From Neelides folsomi (taxonomy: Eukaryota; Arthropoda; Collembola; Neelipleona; Neelidae), in NCBI GenBank assembly GCA_034687125.1, contig JAQGBZ010000214.1:1-64000 (forward strand): a stretch of DNA of 64,000 nt, read 5' to 3'. The notes below the pieces were generated by a model. It was given only the letters and a program-made list of their open reading frames with translations. It had not been told where the DNA came from and searched no databases. How positions within the stretch are numbered: position 1 is the first letter of the stretch; the number at the start of each line of letters is the position of its first letter. Made by a program: the position numbers and the translations under genes. This document shows, in pieces, positions 38,701 through 53,700 of this stretch.

Positions 38701-41700
38701 ATAATGGTTTAAAGCTATGTAAGTACAAATGTTTCAAAACTACTAATATCAGTTGTCTGGAATTCAAACCAAATAAGACAATGAGCAGAAATGTCAACAG
38801 AAAATTTTAGACCATTTGGCCTTTCACCAGTCCTGAATCATTAGTACTATTAGCAGAGAACTCGCAAGAGAACGACAAGTCATCATAGCCCTTCCAATGC
38901 ATATGAGATTAAAGGGGAAGATCAAACGAGGGGGAGTTCAAAGGAGTACAAATACTCGTAAAGCGAATCTCCCTCAATGTTCCCTGAAAATGACGATGGA
39001 AAGAGGGAAATCTGACTTTTGTGAAGCAACAAATGCCATTTTCAACCCTCAGCCTTTTAACTCGGATTTGAGGAGAAGTTAGTAAATACACGCTAGGGAT
39101 TGAAGGTCAGCCACGACTTGAATCATTTGTTCCAAGCATAAGGATCATGTCACTTCTGAAGAAGAGGAAGTGGAGAGTCACATCCACCCGCTACATTTTT
39201 ATTTAATTTTCCACCCGCTTCCTCCCGCTTTATTAAACTCTTGACGACTTTCACTTCCGTTCTTTTGTTTCTCTTTTATTTATTTTGAAAGAAGAGATAC
39301 GGCCTTTCCCCCCAACCGACATTAAGTAGATACAGTGAGGGGAAAATCCCTTCGAGGAGAAGTTAAGTGAATAGCAACTCACCATTCGCCCATCCTTCTT
39401 CATCTCCAATTTCATCCATGAACCACGCGGGCCAACGGAATAGAAAAATCCCCCTCACTCCAATTTTCATATAAATGAAAAACAAATAAAAACTACTCAT
39501 TGGGAAAGCATCCCGGAGAGCCAAAATAATGAGAAAGAACATCTTTTCCGAATATCACTCAAGAGATCAAAGTCGAATCGAGCAGATCAGTAAAGGGGGA
39601 TCTCGTAATAAGTTTTCAAAACTGCACACGGCAAACAATATCTAAATGCATTCGTCAGCCATAATGTGCAATATTACAGCCATATAATGCCCCGAGCAAA
39701 TATTCTATTTTATAAACGCAGATCCAAACTTTCCTATTTGTATAATCTTTCAAAGTCAACAAAATGCTGAAAACTATATGCTTTTAAAAATACAATTTGT
39801 AACCTTTTATGCATATTTATATATTATATAGTCTTAAAATAAACATATTTTTATTAATTAAATTAGTTATCTGCGTCATCCAAAAGTAAATGTAATATTT
39901 TAAAGTACTCATTGGGTAATGGTTAAAATATTGTTTGTATAAAATCTTTTATTTTAAAGAAAATTACGTAGTGATTTTTAAACATTCAAAATTTCATAAT
40001 TAACATAATTATGAAATTTTAATTATGTTAATTATGAAGTTTAATAAAATCTTAAATGTTGGGCATTTAAGCTTTTAAAAAGACATTAAAAAGAAAGAAA
40101 AGTTTAAACAGCTTATAACTCGCAGTTTAAATAAAACAAGTAAGACCAAAGCGATTATTTGATCCTAATCTATGTGCATAAAGAAAGATGGAATTACTAG
40201 AGAGTCAGGATTAGCTCTTGAGAATTAGATAACTTATCGTTATCATTAACTTCAGTCTCAAGGGAGAAAGTGAAGAGACCTTTTTCGTAGGAAAAAGAGG
40301 AATCTCGAGAGTTTGTGACACCAAACTGGATCCAGCCACTCCACCCATCTTCCCACATGAGATGTAAAATGAGTGTGGAAAAGGGATACGGAAGCACACG
40401 AATACAAAGCCATGTCATCAAACCATCCCATCTGGCACTTCCCTTTGAGGTCATTTTTCCACGGATTTCTTGACACGTGGCAATTTCCGGCCCCGATGAA
40501 CCAACGTCTACCAATCCTCTCAACTTCCCAATTTCGAATCGACTGTCAAGGAAAGCTGAACAGCGTTTGAATATTCCCTTTCAACTCCCTCAAGATACAG
40601 TTAATAATAGGAAAATGCCAAAAGGCTCCCGAATTCAAGCTTCACTGCATGACTCTGAAAATATATCGTTGCATACATATGCACATATCGCCATTTCACT
40701 AGGAAGCTTTTATAAATTCCTTCGTAGGTATGTATAAGGATAAGATCATATGATTGTAAGTTGGTATATCCTCTCAAGTTGTAAAAGACAAAGTTGGTCT
40801 TATTATTATATCCATTATGGGAGTAATATGTCACATGAGACGGGAGACATAAACCCCTATGAGATATAGTTGACAATTAATCAGGGTGAAAGAACAAGCG
40901 GATTCCGTTCCTGTGGAAAGAAAAAGAGTCTCTAATGGTGGAAAATGGAACTTGGTCTTCAGCACCTTTGCCGAAGGGCGCGTGATGAAGAAGATCGACA
41001 GTCGCCCTCCTCTCATGAAGAGAATGAAGACAGACCGGAAGGGGAGATAAGTTCCGCCCGAAAAACCATACTTTCCTCAACAGCTTCAACGAGGCGAGGA
41101 GGGAGAAGAAAACCACTTATTACTCCGTCTATCACCAAATACCTCCAATTCCTATCACATCCTTCCTTCTGTCTCCTCTGTCTCCCTTCTTTTTTCCCTA
41201 TGATATTTACAGATAGGATCCTTCAAGTAAACACAAAGAATGGAAAGTCTCAATCAACTCATCATCCATTTTAAATACAATTTCTTAACTTTTCTCATCC
41301 TCCCTCATACATTTTTTCAATTAAATTTAAGCAAAAAGTTTTCTAAAAAAACTGAAGGAAATCCCTTTGAAAGATGAGGAATCATGAGAATTCTCCCCCA
41401 AACTTTTTTTGTTCTTTCTCAAAATAATGAACTCGGGAGAAATTTGAGCTGGGTCATTAGTACGAATCGTTGTCTATTATATAAGATAATAGGGCACCGA
41501 GGAAAACTTCTACATAATCCAATTTCTCATCCTAAATTTTCTCCGAGTTTCTAGATCATTATAGACTCACGACCGAGTGGAAGAATGAGCTGAAAGATAA
41601 GACCCACAACACACTTTATCCATGAGCAAAGGGTCAAAATAATAAGAAAAACGAACTCGCTTCCTCACTAATCACACTCGGCCAGAGTGGGCTTTTCTCC

Positions 41701-44700
41701 CTATCACGTTTCGCAAATTCGACTGGTGGATCTGTACATTAGCGGATGAAGAGAGGTCCATCTCCAGCCACATCCCCATTGTTTACAACTCTTTAGTCTT
41801 CGCCTCCGCGTCCTCGTCTTCGTGATAAGACTCTCTCAAGCTCTAGCGACACGAAAGGAGAGCCTTCGTTAGGAAGTTCCATTTCTCCTCTCCTAATCCC
41901 TAATTAGCAATTGCTCCCTGCTCCCTCATCCATAAAGTGAGCTCAACAGGAAGCTCGACGGAGTCCAAACAAATAAAACAATTATATGAGCTTTATTAAT
42001 GAGGAAGGGTGAATATGAATCACGATTATCTTCTTCATTCACCCTAATCATGACGTTCTCACGAATTACCCTTCTTCCAAACGAATAACTTCCAACGTCA
42101 TAAATCATTGAATTTTCTCAAATATACCATTCAAAATGATCTCAAGGCAAGTTTCATAAATCGGATAACACATGTTGTGATAACACATACTTACAAGCCA
42201 TAGTAGTACGCATTAAGACAAATCATATTGATTTCTCATCTCAACATGGAGCTAAAGAGTTAGAGATGTATAGCAAACTTTACAGATTTTAGAAAAGGAA
42301 AGTTGAAAAGTATTTTTTTATTAATGCGACGAAAATTCCTTATTCTCCAAATGGACCTTTGGAGAAAGTAGTGAAAATAATAAGGAAATGATTAAAGATC
42401 ACATGAAAAAACTTTGAGAAACTTTGCGAGTCTCAGAGAGATCGATGGAGAAATGAGGAGAAAAGTTGAATCTTACGCCTTCCCAACCCCCAGCTTCTAT
42501 AAATGTCGTAATTGAATATTTTGTTGTGATTGAAAAACTTTTATTTGTTATTTCCTCTCAATTCGAGTTTTAAAACTTGATTCATTCATCGAATAAGAGT
42601 TATTGTGAAAATGATTAAACTCTTTCCTCCTTAACATCTCCATCTATGTTATGTTCTCATTTTTAAAAATTAAAAAAACGTAAATTCAAATTCTTCAACC
42701 AACTCTTTTACTACTAATTTCCAAAGTGTTTTCAAGTATTAAAAAGAAATCTTCTTAAAAGGAATTATGTTTTAATATTTATGTAATGGAAAAATGTATG
42801 CGTAAGAGTAAGCATTACATGCATAAATGTATAGAACGAATGGAAGAATCTCGTGTAGATGAAATTTTTTATGTAAACTTTCTTCACCGTGAAAGTTCAA
42901 AGAGATCTTATCTTTGAAAACATCAGCAAAAACGGGAAACTAAAAACTTGTTTATATCATCCCTTTCCCATTCCTTCCCGCTTTATTATTTACTTTTATT
43001 CAGTTTTCTTATTAAATCTGCATTTTTTCATTCTAAACTTCCAGACAGACTCGACCAAGATAAATTGATTGAAATTCCTCAGGAAGGAACATGCATATTG
43101 TGCATAAATGGGAATTGAATAATTCCAAGATACGGGGAAATGAAAGGCTAAAATCGCCAGATCAATTTTAAAAAGTGATGGAATTTATAGAATTTATTAT
43201 ATTAAGTATCGATTAGAATCGGAAGAAATTCTTTACAAAAAGATACCCTGCTTATCGCTGGTGCTTGCTAATAAAGTTGAAGTCTCCAATGTCATTTGAA
43301 ACTCCTAAACTGTCGGTTCGGAGAGAATCTTACTTAGGAATTTAGTATTTCCAGGACCGGAGAATCTCAAGAGAACTCCCTTATCTCTATCAACAGTGAA
43401 GTCAAAAATTCTCCATTTTCAAGGGAGTGTGAGAGGGTGAGGACATAAATCACCATAATCACCTGTGTATGTGCCTCTTTCAATTTCACAAAATTCAAGC
43501 AGAATTTGAAGTGCGAGGTTCCTACTGATTCTATCTGCCTTTTCATCAGCTCAACTCAAAAATCTCATTCATCTCATATAAATACATACATGTTACTTTG
43601 AGTAGCATTTCAAAACATTTCACTACTTTTTCCAATTTCAATCACTCACGGCATTATAATAAACGCAATGTAAAAAATAAATGGAATATAAAGGTTGGGT
43701 TAAATTCATTCATCAATTGACATTTTCGATCATAGATTTATCATTTTTAATTTATACAGTGATTAAGTGTCAAAATATCAAAATACCTGAGTTTGCATTT
43801 AGTGATCAAACGAATCTTGAAATGTTATTATAAACTCTTAATTTGTAAACAAGAACTGCGACATTAGCATTAAAGAATATTACATTTATTAAATGGAAAA
43901 TGATCGAATATTAAATGGAAGATGAAAACAGTTAGCATAAATTGAAACGCTCAACCTTTTAGAGCAGAAACACCCACCGCAAACCACAAACAATTTGAAA
44001 AGGGTAAAGTTCAACAGTCTCAAAATTGGAAATCCGAATGTTCAATAGCCGTCAAACTCGAGGTTACCAGTCTATGAACAAAGGGAAAATGTAGGAGAAA
44101 TCAACCCATCTCTCTATAATACTACTATACTTATTTCCCATTCCGAGGAGTGTTGATCTTGTGAGAAAATAGTCAAGTTATGAAGAAATTAAATCACAAG
44201 AACCAAAACTTCCGCTCCCTTCTCTCAACTTTTCCTGGCAGATCAAAAGGAGTGGCGGTAGAGAAATGATTTTCAATTTCATGAGCGGAAGACCCAACAC
44301 GGCTACCCTTAATATAACCCTTCCGTTCCCCACAGAAGATATCGAATATTATTATTAGATAAACTCTTCTTCCTCAGAAGGAAATAAAAGGTTACTTTAT
44401 TACTTTTCTCCGGTCGAGGGTTAACTCTCTTATTATTCCTCACTCTTTTGCCCTCTCTCCCCCTTCCACATCATCGAATTCTCCTTCATTCAATGAACTT
44501 TACATCCTCCTTCATTTCATATATAACTATATTATAGATATAAAAACAAGCCTACCTCCAACGCTCGCTTCGAATGCAATTCCAACGGCACAGATGGAAT
44601 TATTCGCTTCGGCTGCCACTTCGCCTGCACACCTCGTTCCATGTCTGTTGCTGTCTGTGAGGTCATATGTCGGCATTGGATCTTGGTCCAGACTGTTCAC

Positions 44701-47700
44701 GTCATAGCTTGCCAACGGATCCTGGAAAACAATAATAAATAAAAAATGGAAAAGTCAGGAAATTCATTCTTCATTCATTCATTCTCCCTTTTTACGAGGC
44801 TCATTTGACAATTGAGGACTTCAAATGAAACCCAGGGAGCAATAAACTCCTTTGTCTCTTTATTCAGAAAGGAACATAAACCTCGTGAAGAGACACAGAC
44901 ACATAATAATAAAAAAATTTAAGTATGAGAGATGGATGAGGAAGGAAGCGACTTTCCAAAGGGTTGGAATAAAATGCCCCAAAAGGAGGTTTACAAAAAA
45001 TTCCTAACCATTTGCCCAATAAGTAAGTATAAAGAAAATAAAGATAGTTAAGGAATAAGTGAAGGTGACGCGGAACAAACCGCGATTGTTCCTTCACTAG
45101 AAGGAGATCTCCGCGAGCCTTCCGCTCTCCTCTCACTCAACCCATTCCCATTCCATATGGACGAAAGACTTCTTTTGTGAGGGCGAGGAAGGCCCATAAA
45201 GAGAACCTATAAACCCCAGAGATCCGACAAATTATGCTCCTTTCCCTACATTTTAGGAATGGCTATAAAGGCCAGAATGGCCTCTTTCACTCAAACCCCG
45301 ACTCCTGCTCAGAAACGAACATTAACCCGACCCAACAATCTCATCTCATTCCCAACATCTCGCCCCCATCACTGACACAATCTTGGGGATATCAACATAT
45401 AATGTCATTATTCTCAAACCTCATCCTCACCGCCCATTCCCTTTCTTCATCATGACTTATAACATTTTATATTACAAAATTAGAACATTGTTTCTTTCCC
45501 TTCTTCATAAAATTCTTCATCGATTTACCCTCTGCATAAACAAGCTTTAAAAAACAATGTGGAATTTAATTAAGTTTATTATCATACTAAAACAAGATTC
45601 AGAATTTGATAAGAATATATTAAATTCCCATTATAAATACTTGTGATTGTAATAAAAAAAGATCATAACTAAAAAGTTTGATAAAACATCACATTATGAA
45701 AGAAAAATAACTCATAAAAATAACATGAAAAATAACTCATAAAAATTGTAATTAAAGTTAAAAATAATTACCAAGCTATAACTAACCCGATTTTCAATTT
45801 TCGGCTTCTCATTCGGCTTCTCTCTCCCTCTCCTCGATGTAATAATTAATTACGCTCATAATAATACCTTTCTCAAATTGGTTATAAAGTGAAAGGAATA
45901 TTAAATCCATGAATCTCCTACAAGTGTAGATGTCAAAGGGAGGAGGTTGGAAGCAAATCGGAGAAAGCCCACAGAGAGGGCCAAAACCAGTGAAAAGTGA
46001 AGAACAAAGGACAGGATTTACAACTCGAGTGGGTGAGCAATAAAGGTGGGAGTAGAAAGTTCAATTACTCTTCTACGACCCGCCCCAGAATTCCTCTCCT
46101 TGGACAAAAGAAGGAATTGCTCCCAACCCTACAGAGACTCTCTGAGAAAGAGAGAACTGACTTCAAATTGAAGTATAAACTAACTTCTTCCTTTCCAAGA
46201 TGGACAGGCAACCTCGGGAGAAACTAACAATAAGAAATTGAGGAGATTGTCCATAAAAAAAGTAAAATCTCTCTCCTCAATCCCAAGACCCAATTCCTAT
46301 GTGTACACAGAGGCTTGAGAATTTAAACGGTAAAAGCTCTCTTTAAATTCCCTTTTCAATTCCCAGTCTTGTACCCAAAAGAAAGGAGCAAACAGTGCAA
46401 GTTCTTTATCCAATTTTCAACAAGTATTATTTACATTATATGTGTGTTGATCTATCCTCAAATTCCCTATTATCATATAGCAAAAATGCATTGAGGAGAT
46501 TGCTGAGAGTGAATAAAATGTCGTCGTTCCGCTATTCTGATTTTAAAGCGGCTCTTCTCCTTCTTCCACTAAACCTTTTTTTACTTTATTCAACAAAGGC
46601 TAAGGGCTTATCTCTTTCTCACTTCTTTAGGGAAATCCTCGAATAGTTTACATCTCCTCGGATATGTGGGTGAATCTCACCGGGTTCGAAATTGGATAAA
46701 AACGAGAGAACCACTAGGGAATTGATGGAAGAGGAGATCCTTCTTTGTTTTTCCTTCCATTTCCATTTAAATCGGTCATGTACCTGAGCCCTAATGCTCT
46801 TCTAACATTCACTTTATCCCAAGCTCAATCCTCTTATAAAAGCTATGAAAGTAACTTGTGGGTCCACACCTCAGCAAATCTCCATCATCGACTCAAATCA
46901 CTCTTATTCAAATTTACTGACTAGGGGAATTGGGGGAAAAGTCAGGCGGTGAAAAAAGACTTGACCCATCCAGAGGTCTTCACATCTCCACATCTCTCCC
47001 TCTCCAATTCCTCCGATTTCTTCAATCTGTAGAGAAGGCGTAAAAGGGAGAGAGAGGGCAAACCAATACATCCCGCACACCTGTCTCCTCCAAGAATTTC
47101 CATGGGATATTCCCTTCCAAATTAAATTCCCTTCTCCCTCCAACAAATCCAGTTTAGCGTCCAAATTCGAACGGAACTATCAAATATTCAGTTAGATCCG
47201 ATCCGATTAAAAATCTCGAGATGAAAGGAACGCTCGCGTCTCCCTATAGAATTTTAATCATCCCATCAGTCCTCCTTAGCTCCCCTTATCACGTAACTAG
47301 GAAAGTGAGGCAATAAGTCTTGTTCCGAAATGGATTTTCTCCTCATCCGAAACGCCGTTCACCTACCCTTTAAATCCACTTCACACACAAGGGACATGTG
47401 CATCTCCGGAACAAGTGAATGTTGAGTAAGGTACAGAAATCCCTAGTATACAATATAACATGCCACCTCTCCCTTCAACATTGTAGAGATGTCGAGGGAA
47501 ATTTGGGAGTTCCTCAAGGGGAAGGGAACAAATGAGCCTCCGCTTTCTCACGGCCCAAGAATCTTTCCCACAAAGAGATTGAATGTCGAAGAAGTATACA
47601 AACTCAAGAATTTAAAGTAAGAGGAATCGTCCCAGCCATTGGAAATTGTTGAGAAATTCATCTTTCTCTCCCCTTTAATTTAAATCGAAGACGCACACCA

Positions 47701-50700
47701 AACACACAAACATCCAATACCTGTCCCCTTAAAGTGAGAATGAAAATACCTCACCCACCTCATAAATTCCATTGCCGTAAGCATACGCATTCTACGTAAA
47801 GCTTTAAAGTTTAAACGTTTAGAGACTTTGGGCTTTGATGCATTTTATCAACAAATAGAGAACTCCATACATTCGCGCTTTTAACTCCAAATGGCTCCTT
47901 TTATTTTCCTTGCTTCTCAACTGATACTCTGAAACTAGTAAGTAAGATATTATAATTTCAAAAGAAATCCAAAGAATTCTTTCTAAAAAAACAAGCCCAC
48001 GAGGGAACGCCAAGGGACTCGTAAATTTAACCGTATTTCATTCAAAGCAACAAAACTAGATTATATTTACATTTCAACATTTCTATCATTCTCTCCAAAC
48101 TTTTACATCTTTAATGTTCTTTCCATGTTATTGCATCGTTTAAAGACATTAATGTAGCATTCGATATAACTTGAATGAGGATGTGAAACATTCTTCAACA
48201 AAAAGAATTTCTGGGACTAAAAGGAGGCTAAAATTTCCAAATTCTTTTGCAACTGGAGTAGAAAGAATGAGACCCGTGAAGTCGTGAAGTTTCTTAATAA
48301 TGTTTCTTTTTTAAAATTAAAAAATACTCTCTTAAGTGTATCCTTCAAGCTTCATTCCTTCTTCATTTAACCCAAACGAGTGTTAAAAACAAGGAATTCT
48401 GAATTGGAAGTTGAAAAATTGAATAATGAAGTTAGCTCATTTAATGCAAATTAATTCATCTGAAAACAAACAAGGAAAGTTGGGAAAGAATATTTTCAAG
48501 TCAGTGGAGTGAAGCTTTAATCATAGAATAATTTTCTTCTCGACTCCCATTTACCATAATTAAGATAAATTCCGCATATCAGGAATAGGACAAAGTAATC
48601 CGGTCAGGTTCAGCTGCTAAATTAATAAGTAGAGAAGAGTAAGTCTGGGATTAAGGAACCAGAGTCATTAACCACACAAACATACCCTTTAACAAATCCA
48701 CTAACGCCATTAATATCAACTATGAGCTATAAAAATAATGGGCAACTTTCGAGTCTACCTTCATCTCCTAATTATTTTTCCAAGATCCTCCCTGTCTCAT
48801 CTATTTCTATTCCCTTTATTATCAGTGGGCATGTTAAGGAGGCTTTAGGTCATTAGCCCCTAAAATACGACATCCCACCTACCATTCCTCCTATTAAACC
48901 TCCCACCTTTAATAAAAATAAAAAAAAGTTATTTCCGATTTAATGAATAATAAATTTCAATAAAAGGCTTGTGGGAAAAATAACACGCTGGTTGAATGGG
49001 TCGAAGACAATCGAGAAAATTGCCGTTGGACATCTCAAACTCTCCCTGACACTGACATGAAAGTCCGGGGGAAAGTTATTGAGGAATCCACTTTATTCCA
49101 CCCATCGGGACATGAATGGATCCATCAAAACAATATAGGAGAAGGAGAACTTCCTCCCCAGCTTCCTCTTCCTAAGTAATAATGAGTAAAGTCAGGTCGT
49201 TCCGGTCTCTTCCACTCCTATGGAAAACTTTCTCCAAAGATCACATTGCCGATGATGATTGAGGAGAATTGAGGAGTTTGGGCGATAAGTAGCTCAATTT
49301 AACTCCTTACAAATATGAGCAGGAGACCGTTCACCTTCATCCACACTTCCGAATTGTAAGTAAGAATAATTTCCCATTCCTTCCAGAACAGACGCAGGCG
49401 AGGGGAGTCGTAATCAAGATGAGTGGAATGACACTCGAGAAGAATGCCATAGGAAATGGGAGTTTACGCCTCACACTTCCCAAACCATTCACTCATCCTT
49501 AATATTACTTCTTCTCTATTTCATATTCTAGGAAGATGGTACTTATAATAGCATTGAATCCAACTCGACATTTTCACGAGCTTCATCTTAATGAGAGTGT
49601 CAAGATGTGATCCATATGAGATTATTATATGTATTTATATGATGTTACTCCACGTGCCTCATGTAATGATTTTCAATCATTGAATAGCACTTGGCATTAA
49701 CTATGAATGGGAAAAAAATCCCAAAATAAGTGATTATAAAAATATAGGTTTATACAAAAATGCTCTTAAATTATTAAAAGATTTAAAATCTGAGTTTAAT
49801 AACCTTTAAAAAACGAGATTTAAAAACCAAAATAGAATGAAAATGACAATAGGAAGAATCAACAATGATTACAAAAATTGACGCTTATTAAAAATGTAAC
49901 AGATAAGTGCCTGGATCTCATCTTTCAATTCCTCTCTTTCCTTGGCTGTAAATGATGAATGGGGAGAGGATGTCTCGATGTCTGTGTCTTTTCCTTCCTA
50001 TCTCAAAAATTCCTTCGAGACCCTCATGAATTATTCGTCAAGTCACCTTTTTAAAGGCAAGGACCGAGTGGTTCTTACTATGCTCTTTGAGGCCTTGTGG
50101 GAACCCAAGCGTATCCCAGTTAAAAATTGTCATTCACTCACAGTGGCTCGAGTTGAGTGGATCTGAGCCAAGCCTTGTCAGTCACTTCAACCTCCTATAT
50201 TCCAAGACTGTCAAAAGTGGAGAAGCCCACAAAAAGAAAGTAAAAGGAGGTTTCTTCTCCTTCGCCAAAATGACGGCATCTTCGCAGAGCTTTCACTCTC
50301 TTTAAACATTCATGATATTGGCATATTGAGACGCAGGATGAGAAACGTCCGAGTGGAGAGCCAAAGGAGAAAACAGCAATTCTTTTCTTCGACCCTCCTC
50401 TTAATGCCTCAATTCAACTACTCGGAAAAATCTTAAATAAAAGAAAATTTTAAATATTCTGATACTAGGGGAAAATCTAAAGGAGCCTCAGAGTACAAGT
50501 GTGAAGAAAACAAAATTTACAACACCCAGGCTCATAAATAATAGAAAAAGTATCTCCTGCGTAAATCTAACGAAAGTGCAAATCATTGCAAGTCGAGGGA
50601 TCATAGAACACATTACACACACCCATACACACAAACTCACCATCAGACACACGAACTCGTTGCACGTATAAGTTGGGGAGTCGCCGAAGTAGGAAATGAA

Positions 50701-53700
50701 TCCATTGGATATATATCAGAACTCATATATCTTCCTTCACCACTTTCCCCTATCCAATTTGATCTCTGACCCAAATTTTTATCTCTCTTCTCAGGTCCCC
50801 AAGTTTCCGAAAGACTTTTCTCCGGATTTACGGTCAGAAAACGGGTTTAATAACATTTCTAATGATCCAATAAACATGTCTAAAATCATTTCCGATATTT
50901 AAGGTTGATAAGCCCCTTCTCTTGAACCGAACCGGGTGATTCAAACTCTAAATTGAACCCAATGACAATTCAAAACTCCAATTCAACTCACTTATTAAGC
51001 TAATTATTCAAGCTGAATTGAGAAGGAGCTAGAGCTAAAACCACTACAGGAATATCTAGAAAGAGATATGGTTTAGAAATGAGTTTAAGCCGCTCCCAAC
51101 GTCCCTTGGCTTTGTAAGCGGCGAACATCTCTCTAGGAAACTATGTGTTACTCCACAAAATGAGTTAGGAAGTCAGACTTGCCGCGACTCGAAGCGAAGG
51201 CGAGCGAGAATCAGAGGAAATCGACCAAATTTCTCTTCCTCACGCCACCAGAATAATAATCTTCACTCCATGCTCATGATGCAGATTCCCATGGTAGGAT
51301 TTCTCTTATCTGAAACTCGTCCTCGGTCCTTCGTCCGCCCATACTTGTTCATCCAATGGACAGAGCCACAGAGTAGACCAAAAGGATCAAAGAAACACTC
51401 CCACCAATTTCTATATCTATACCTCTTCAATCTCGCCTTCCAATTTCGGAAAGTAAATCTTTAATCCCATCCTCCATCCCTTTCAAAACCATTGCTTTGG
51501 AATTCCACATGTTTCGCACTGGGAGAAAACACTTCTTATGAATCCAATTTACCTATGAGGGGTACAAAAACGAAAGGAAATAATCTCTTTATGCATCGCT
51601 TGTTGCGCTTCCACTGACGTGGAGGAATATTGAATGATTGAATTCCTGGAACACCTTATTGAGTGAGTCAATCAGACGGTTCATCCATCCATTAAGTTTA
51701 TGATATAAGGGAAGCAATCAAAACCGAGTCAGCAGAGAATTCCCCCTTTCACTCTACCATTTGGAGGGGAATTTCGTAATAATGTCAAGCCTCAATTTTC
51801 CTGCATGAGTGATGGGATGAAATTAAAGCAATAAACCATGAAGTTGAGAGGTTGACCACTTGCACTTTATAGCAATAAGTCAATTTTGACACAAGCTAAA
51901 TATATTACCCATTGCTATTAATAATATAAATGGAAAAGTGTCTACATTTTAATTGTAATTATTGTTTTCATAAAATCAACATAATTAGTTAAATATTTTA
52001 ATTATAAATCGACGTCATTAATCGACAAATATTCTTGTTAAATAATGTTAGTCATAATTTTCTCAATTACCTAAATATTATTTAGAATTTGATTGGCATT
52101 CGACTTTATATATCAAATATTTGAGCGTATTGTTAATTAGACTTGACAATTTAATAATAAAGTTACGCCCATCCCAAATGAATCAATAATTTAGCTAATA
52201 ATTGTCAAATCTGACACAACTTTGCTACCTTTACTATTTGTATATGCATTACTCACACAATAAGAAAGTGCAGAAAGTAAATTATAAAGTGTTGATTTAG
52301 ATATTTAAAACCACTTCATACTAATAGAAGCATCTTCAATAAACAAGGGAGTGTAATTAATTATAAAAAGGAGAGAACTCAATTACTCTTTGGCTAATAT
52401 TTATGTCAGTGAAAGAATGTGCATGCATAGAGAAGAAAAAGATCAAAGCCATTTTCTCGCATAATATGTTTGCGATCTTAAACAAACAGGAAGAAAAAGC
52501 TTTAAATTCTCGTATCTACTATACTACCTATGTAATATTGTAATACTACTTATGAAAAGGCGCTTAATTATATTCTTAAAATTCCTATCAAATTAAATAA
52601 AAAATGCGGTTCGTGATCCATTCTCACGTTATTTTTCGTTATTTGCTCAATTAGCATTTATGCATGTATAGTAATGTACTTAGTGAAGGATCAAAGTGGA
52701 GAGAAACAAACATTTCACTTTTTATCTACAGAAAAGAAAGTTTAGGAATTCTTGAATGAAATAGTCGGATAAATCAAGTAGTTTGAGCTCAACCTTCTCG
52801 AGCTGAATAATTCTACAATAAAACAAGAAGAGTGAAATCAAAGGAACCGTTGTAAATCTCAAATGACAAGGAATAACCCATCATAAAATTTGTTCCGTTT
52901 CCTTCGAGTGATTTTGAGTTTCATATCAGGGATTTTCCTCCTTTCTCTCTCTCTCAGTCAGCTTAACAAACTTTCCCATGAAGTTGTTCAAGCCTAGGAG
53001 CGTAGGAACTTTATGGTTAATGAAAAAGAGAAGGAAGGAGAGAAAGAAAATGAGCCTTACGTGCACAAACCATGAACATAGCATAAAATATAAAAGAGAC
53101 TCCTAAGTGAGTTTACTTTACGAATGAAATGAAAGATGTATGAGTAGGATTTGATTCACCATGACAAATCCTCTCCCTGTCCCGGCTAAGATAAGCACAC
53201 ACGAAATGAGTCAAATGAGAATCATGGGCTCCAAAAGGCCAAGAGACACATTCACAAGAGAGGGAGATGTGAAAGTCAAACATCTTGAGAATAAGAAATG
53301 CTCCTCCTTACTTCCCCATCATAATCAATGTCAACTTCCTGGGTCGTGGGAGAAGGAGACATGAAAGAGAGAATCCATCCCACATTTTTTCCTTCTCAAG
53401 ACCACAATTTAATGCGATGCATATGGAGTGACAGTACCGGGAAGAGTACAAGGGACGCGGAGTGTGTACAACTTTTATAGTACGTATATTTATGTTCTCT
53501 TTTTGGGTTCTCAATTTGCATCTTCCACAATCCAATATCTACCCCTCTTTTATCAAATCCGAAACAGGAAGAACAAGCCTTGAATCTGAATGTGGCTCAA
53601 AAGAGAAGATCCTTTACATCCTTAATATGGCCATATTCTCCTCTCCGAGATAGCAAAAATAGTAAGGTTACTCTTCTCCCCAGCTCACACGACTTCCTCC

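Noticed and set aside
46670-46700. GGTTCGAAAT resembling a tRNA B box
   Set aside because: No matching A box or acceptor-stem complementarity nearby.
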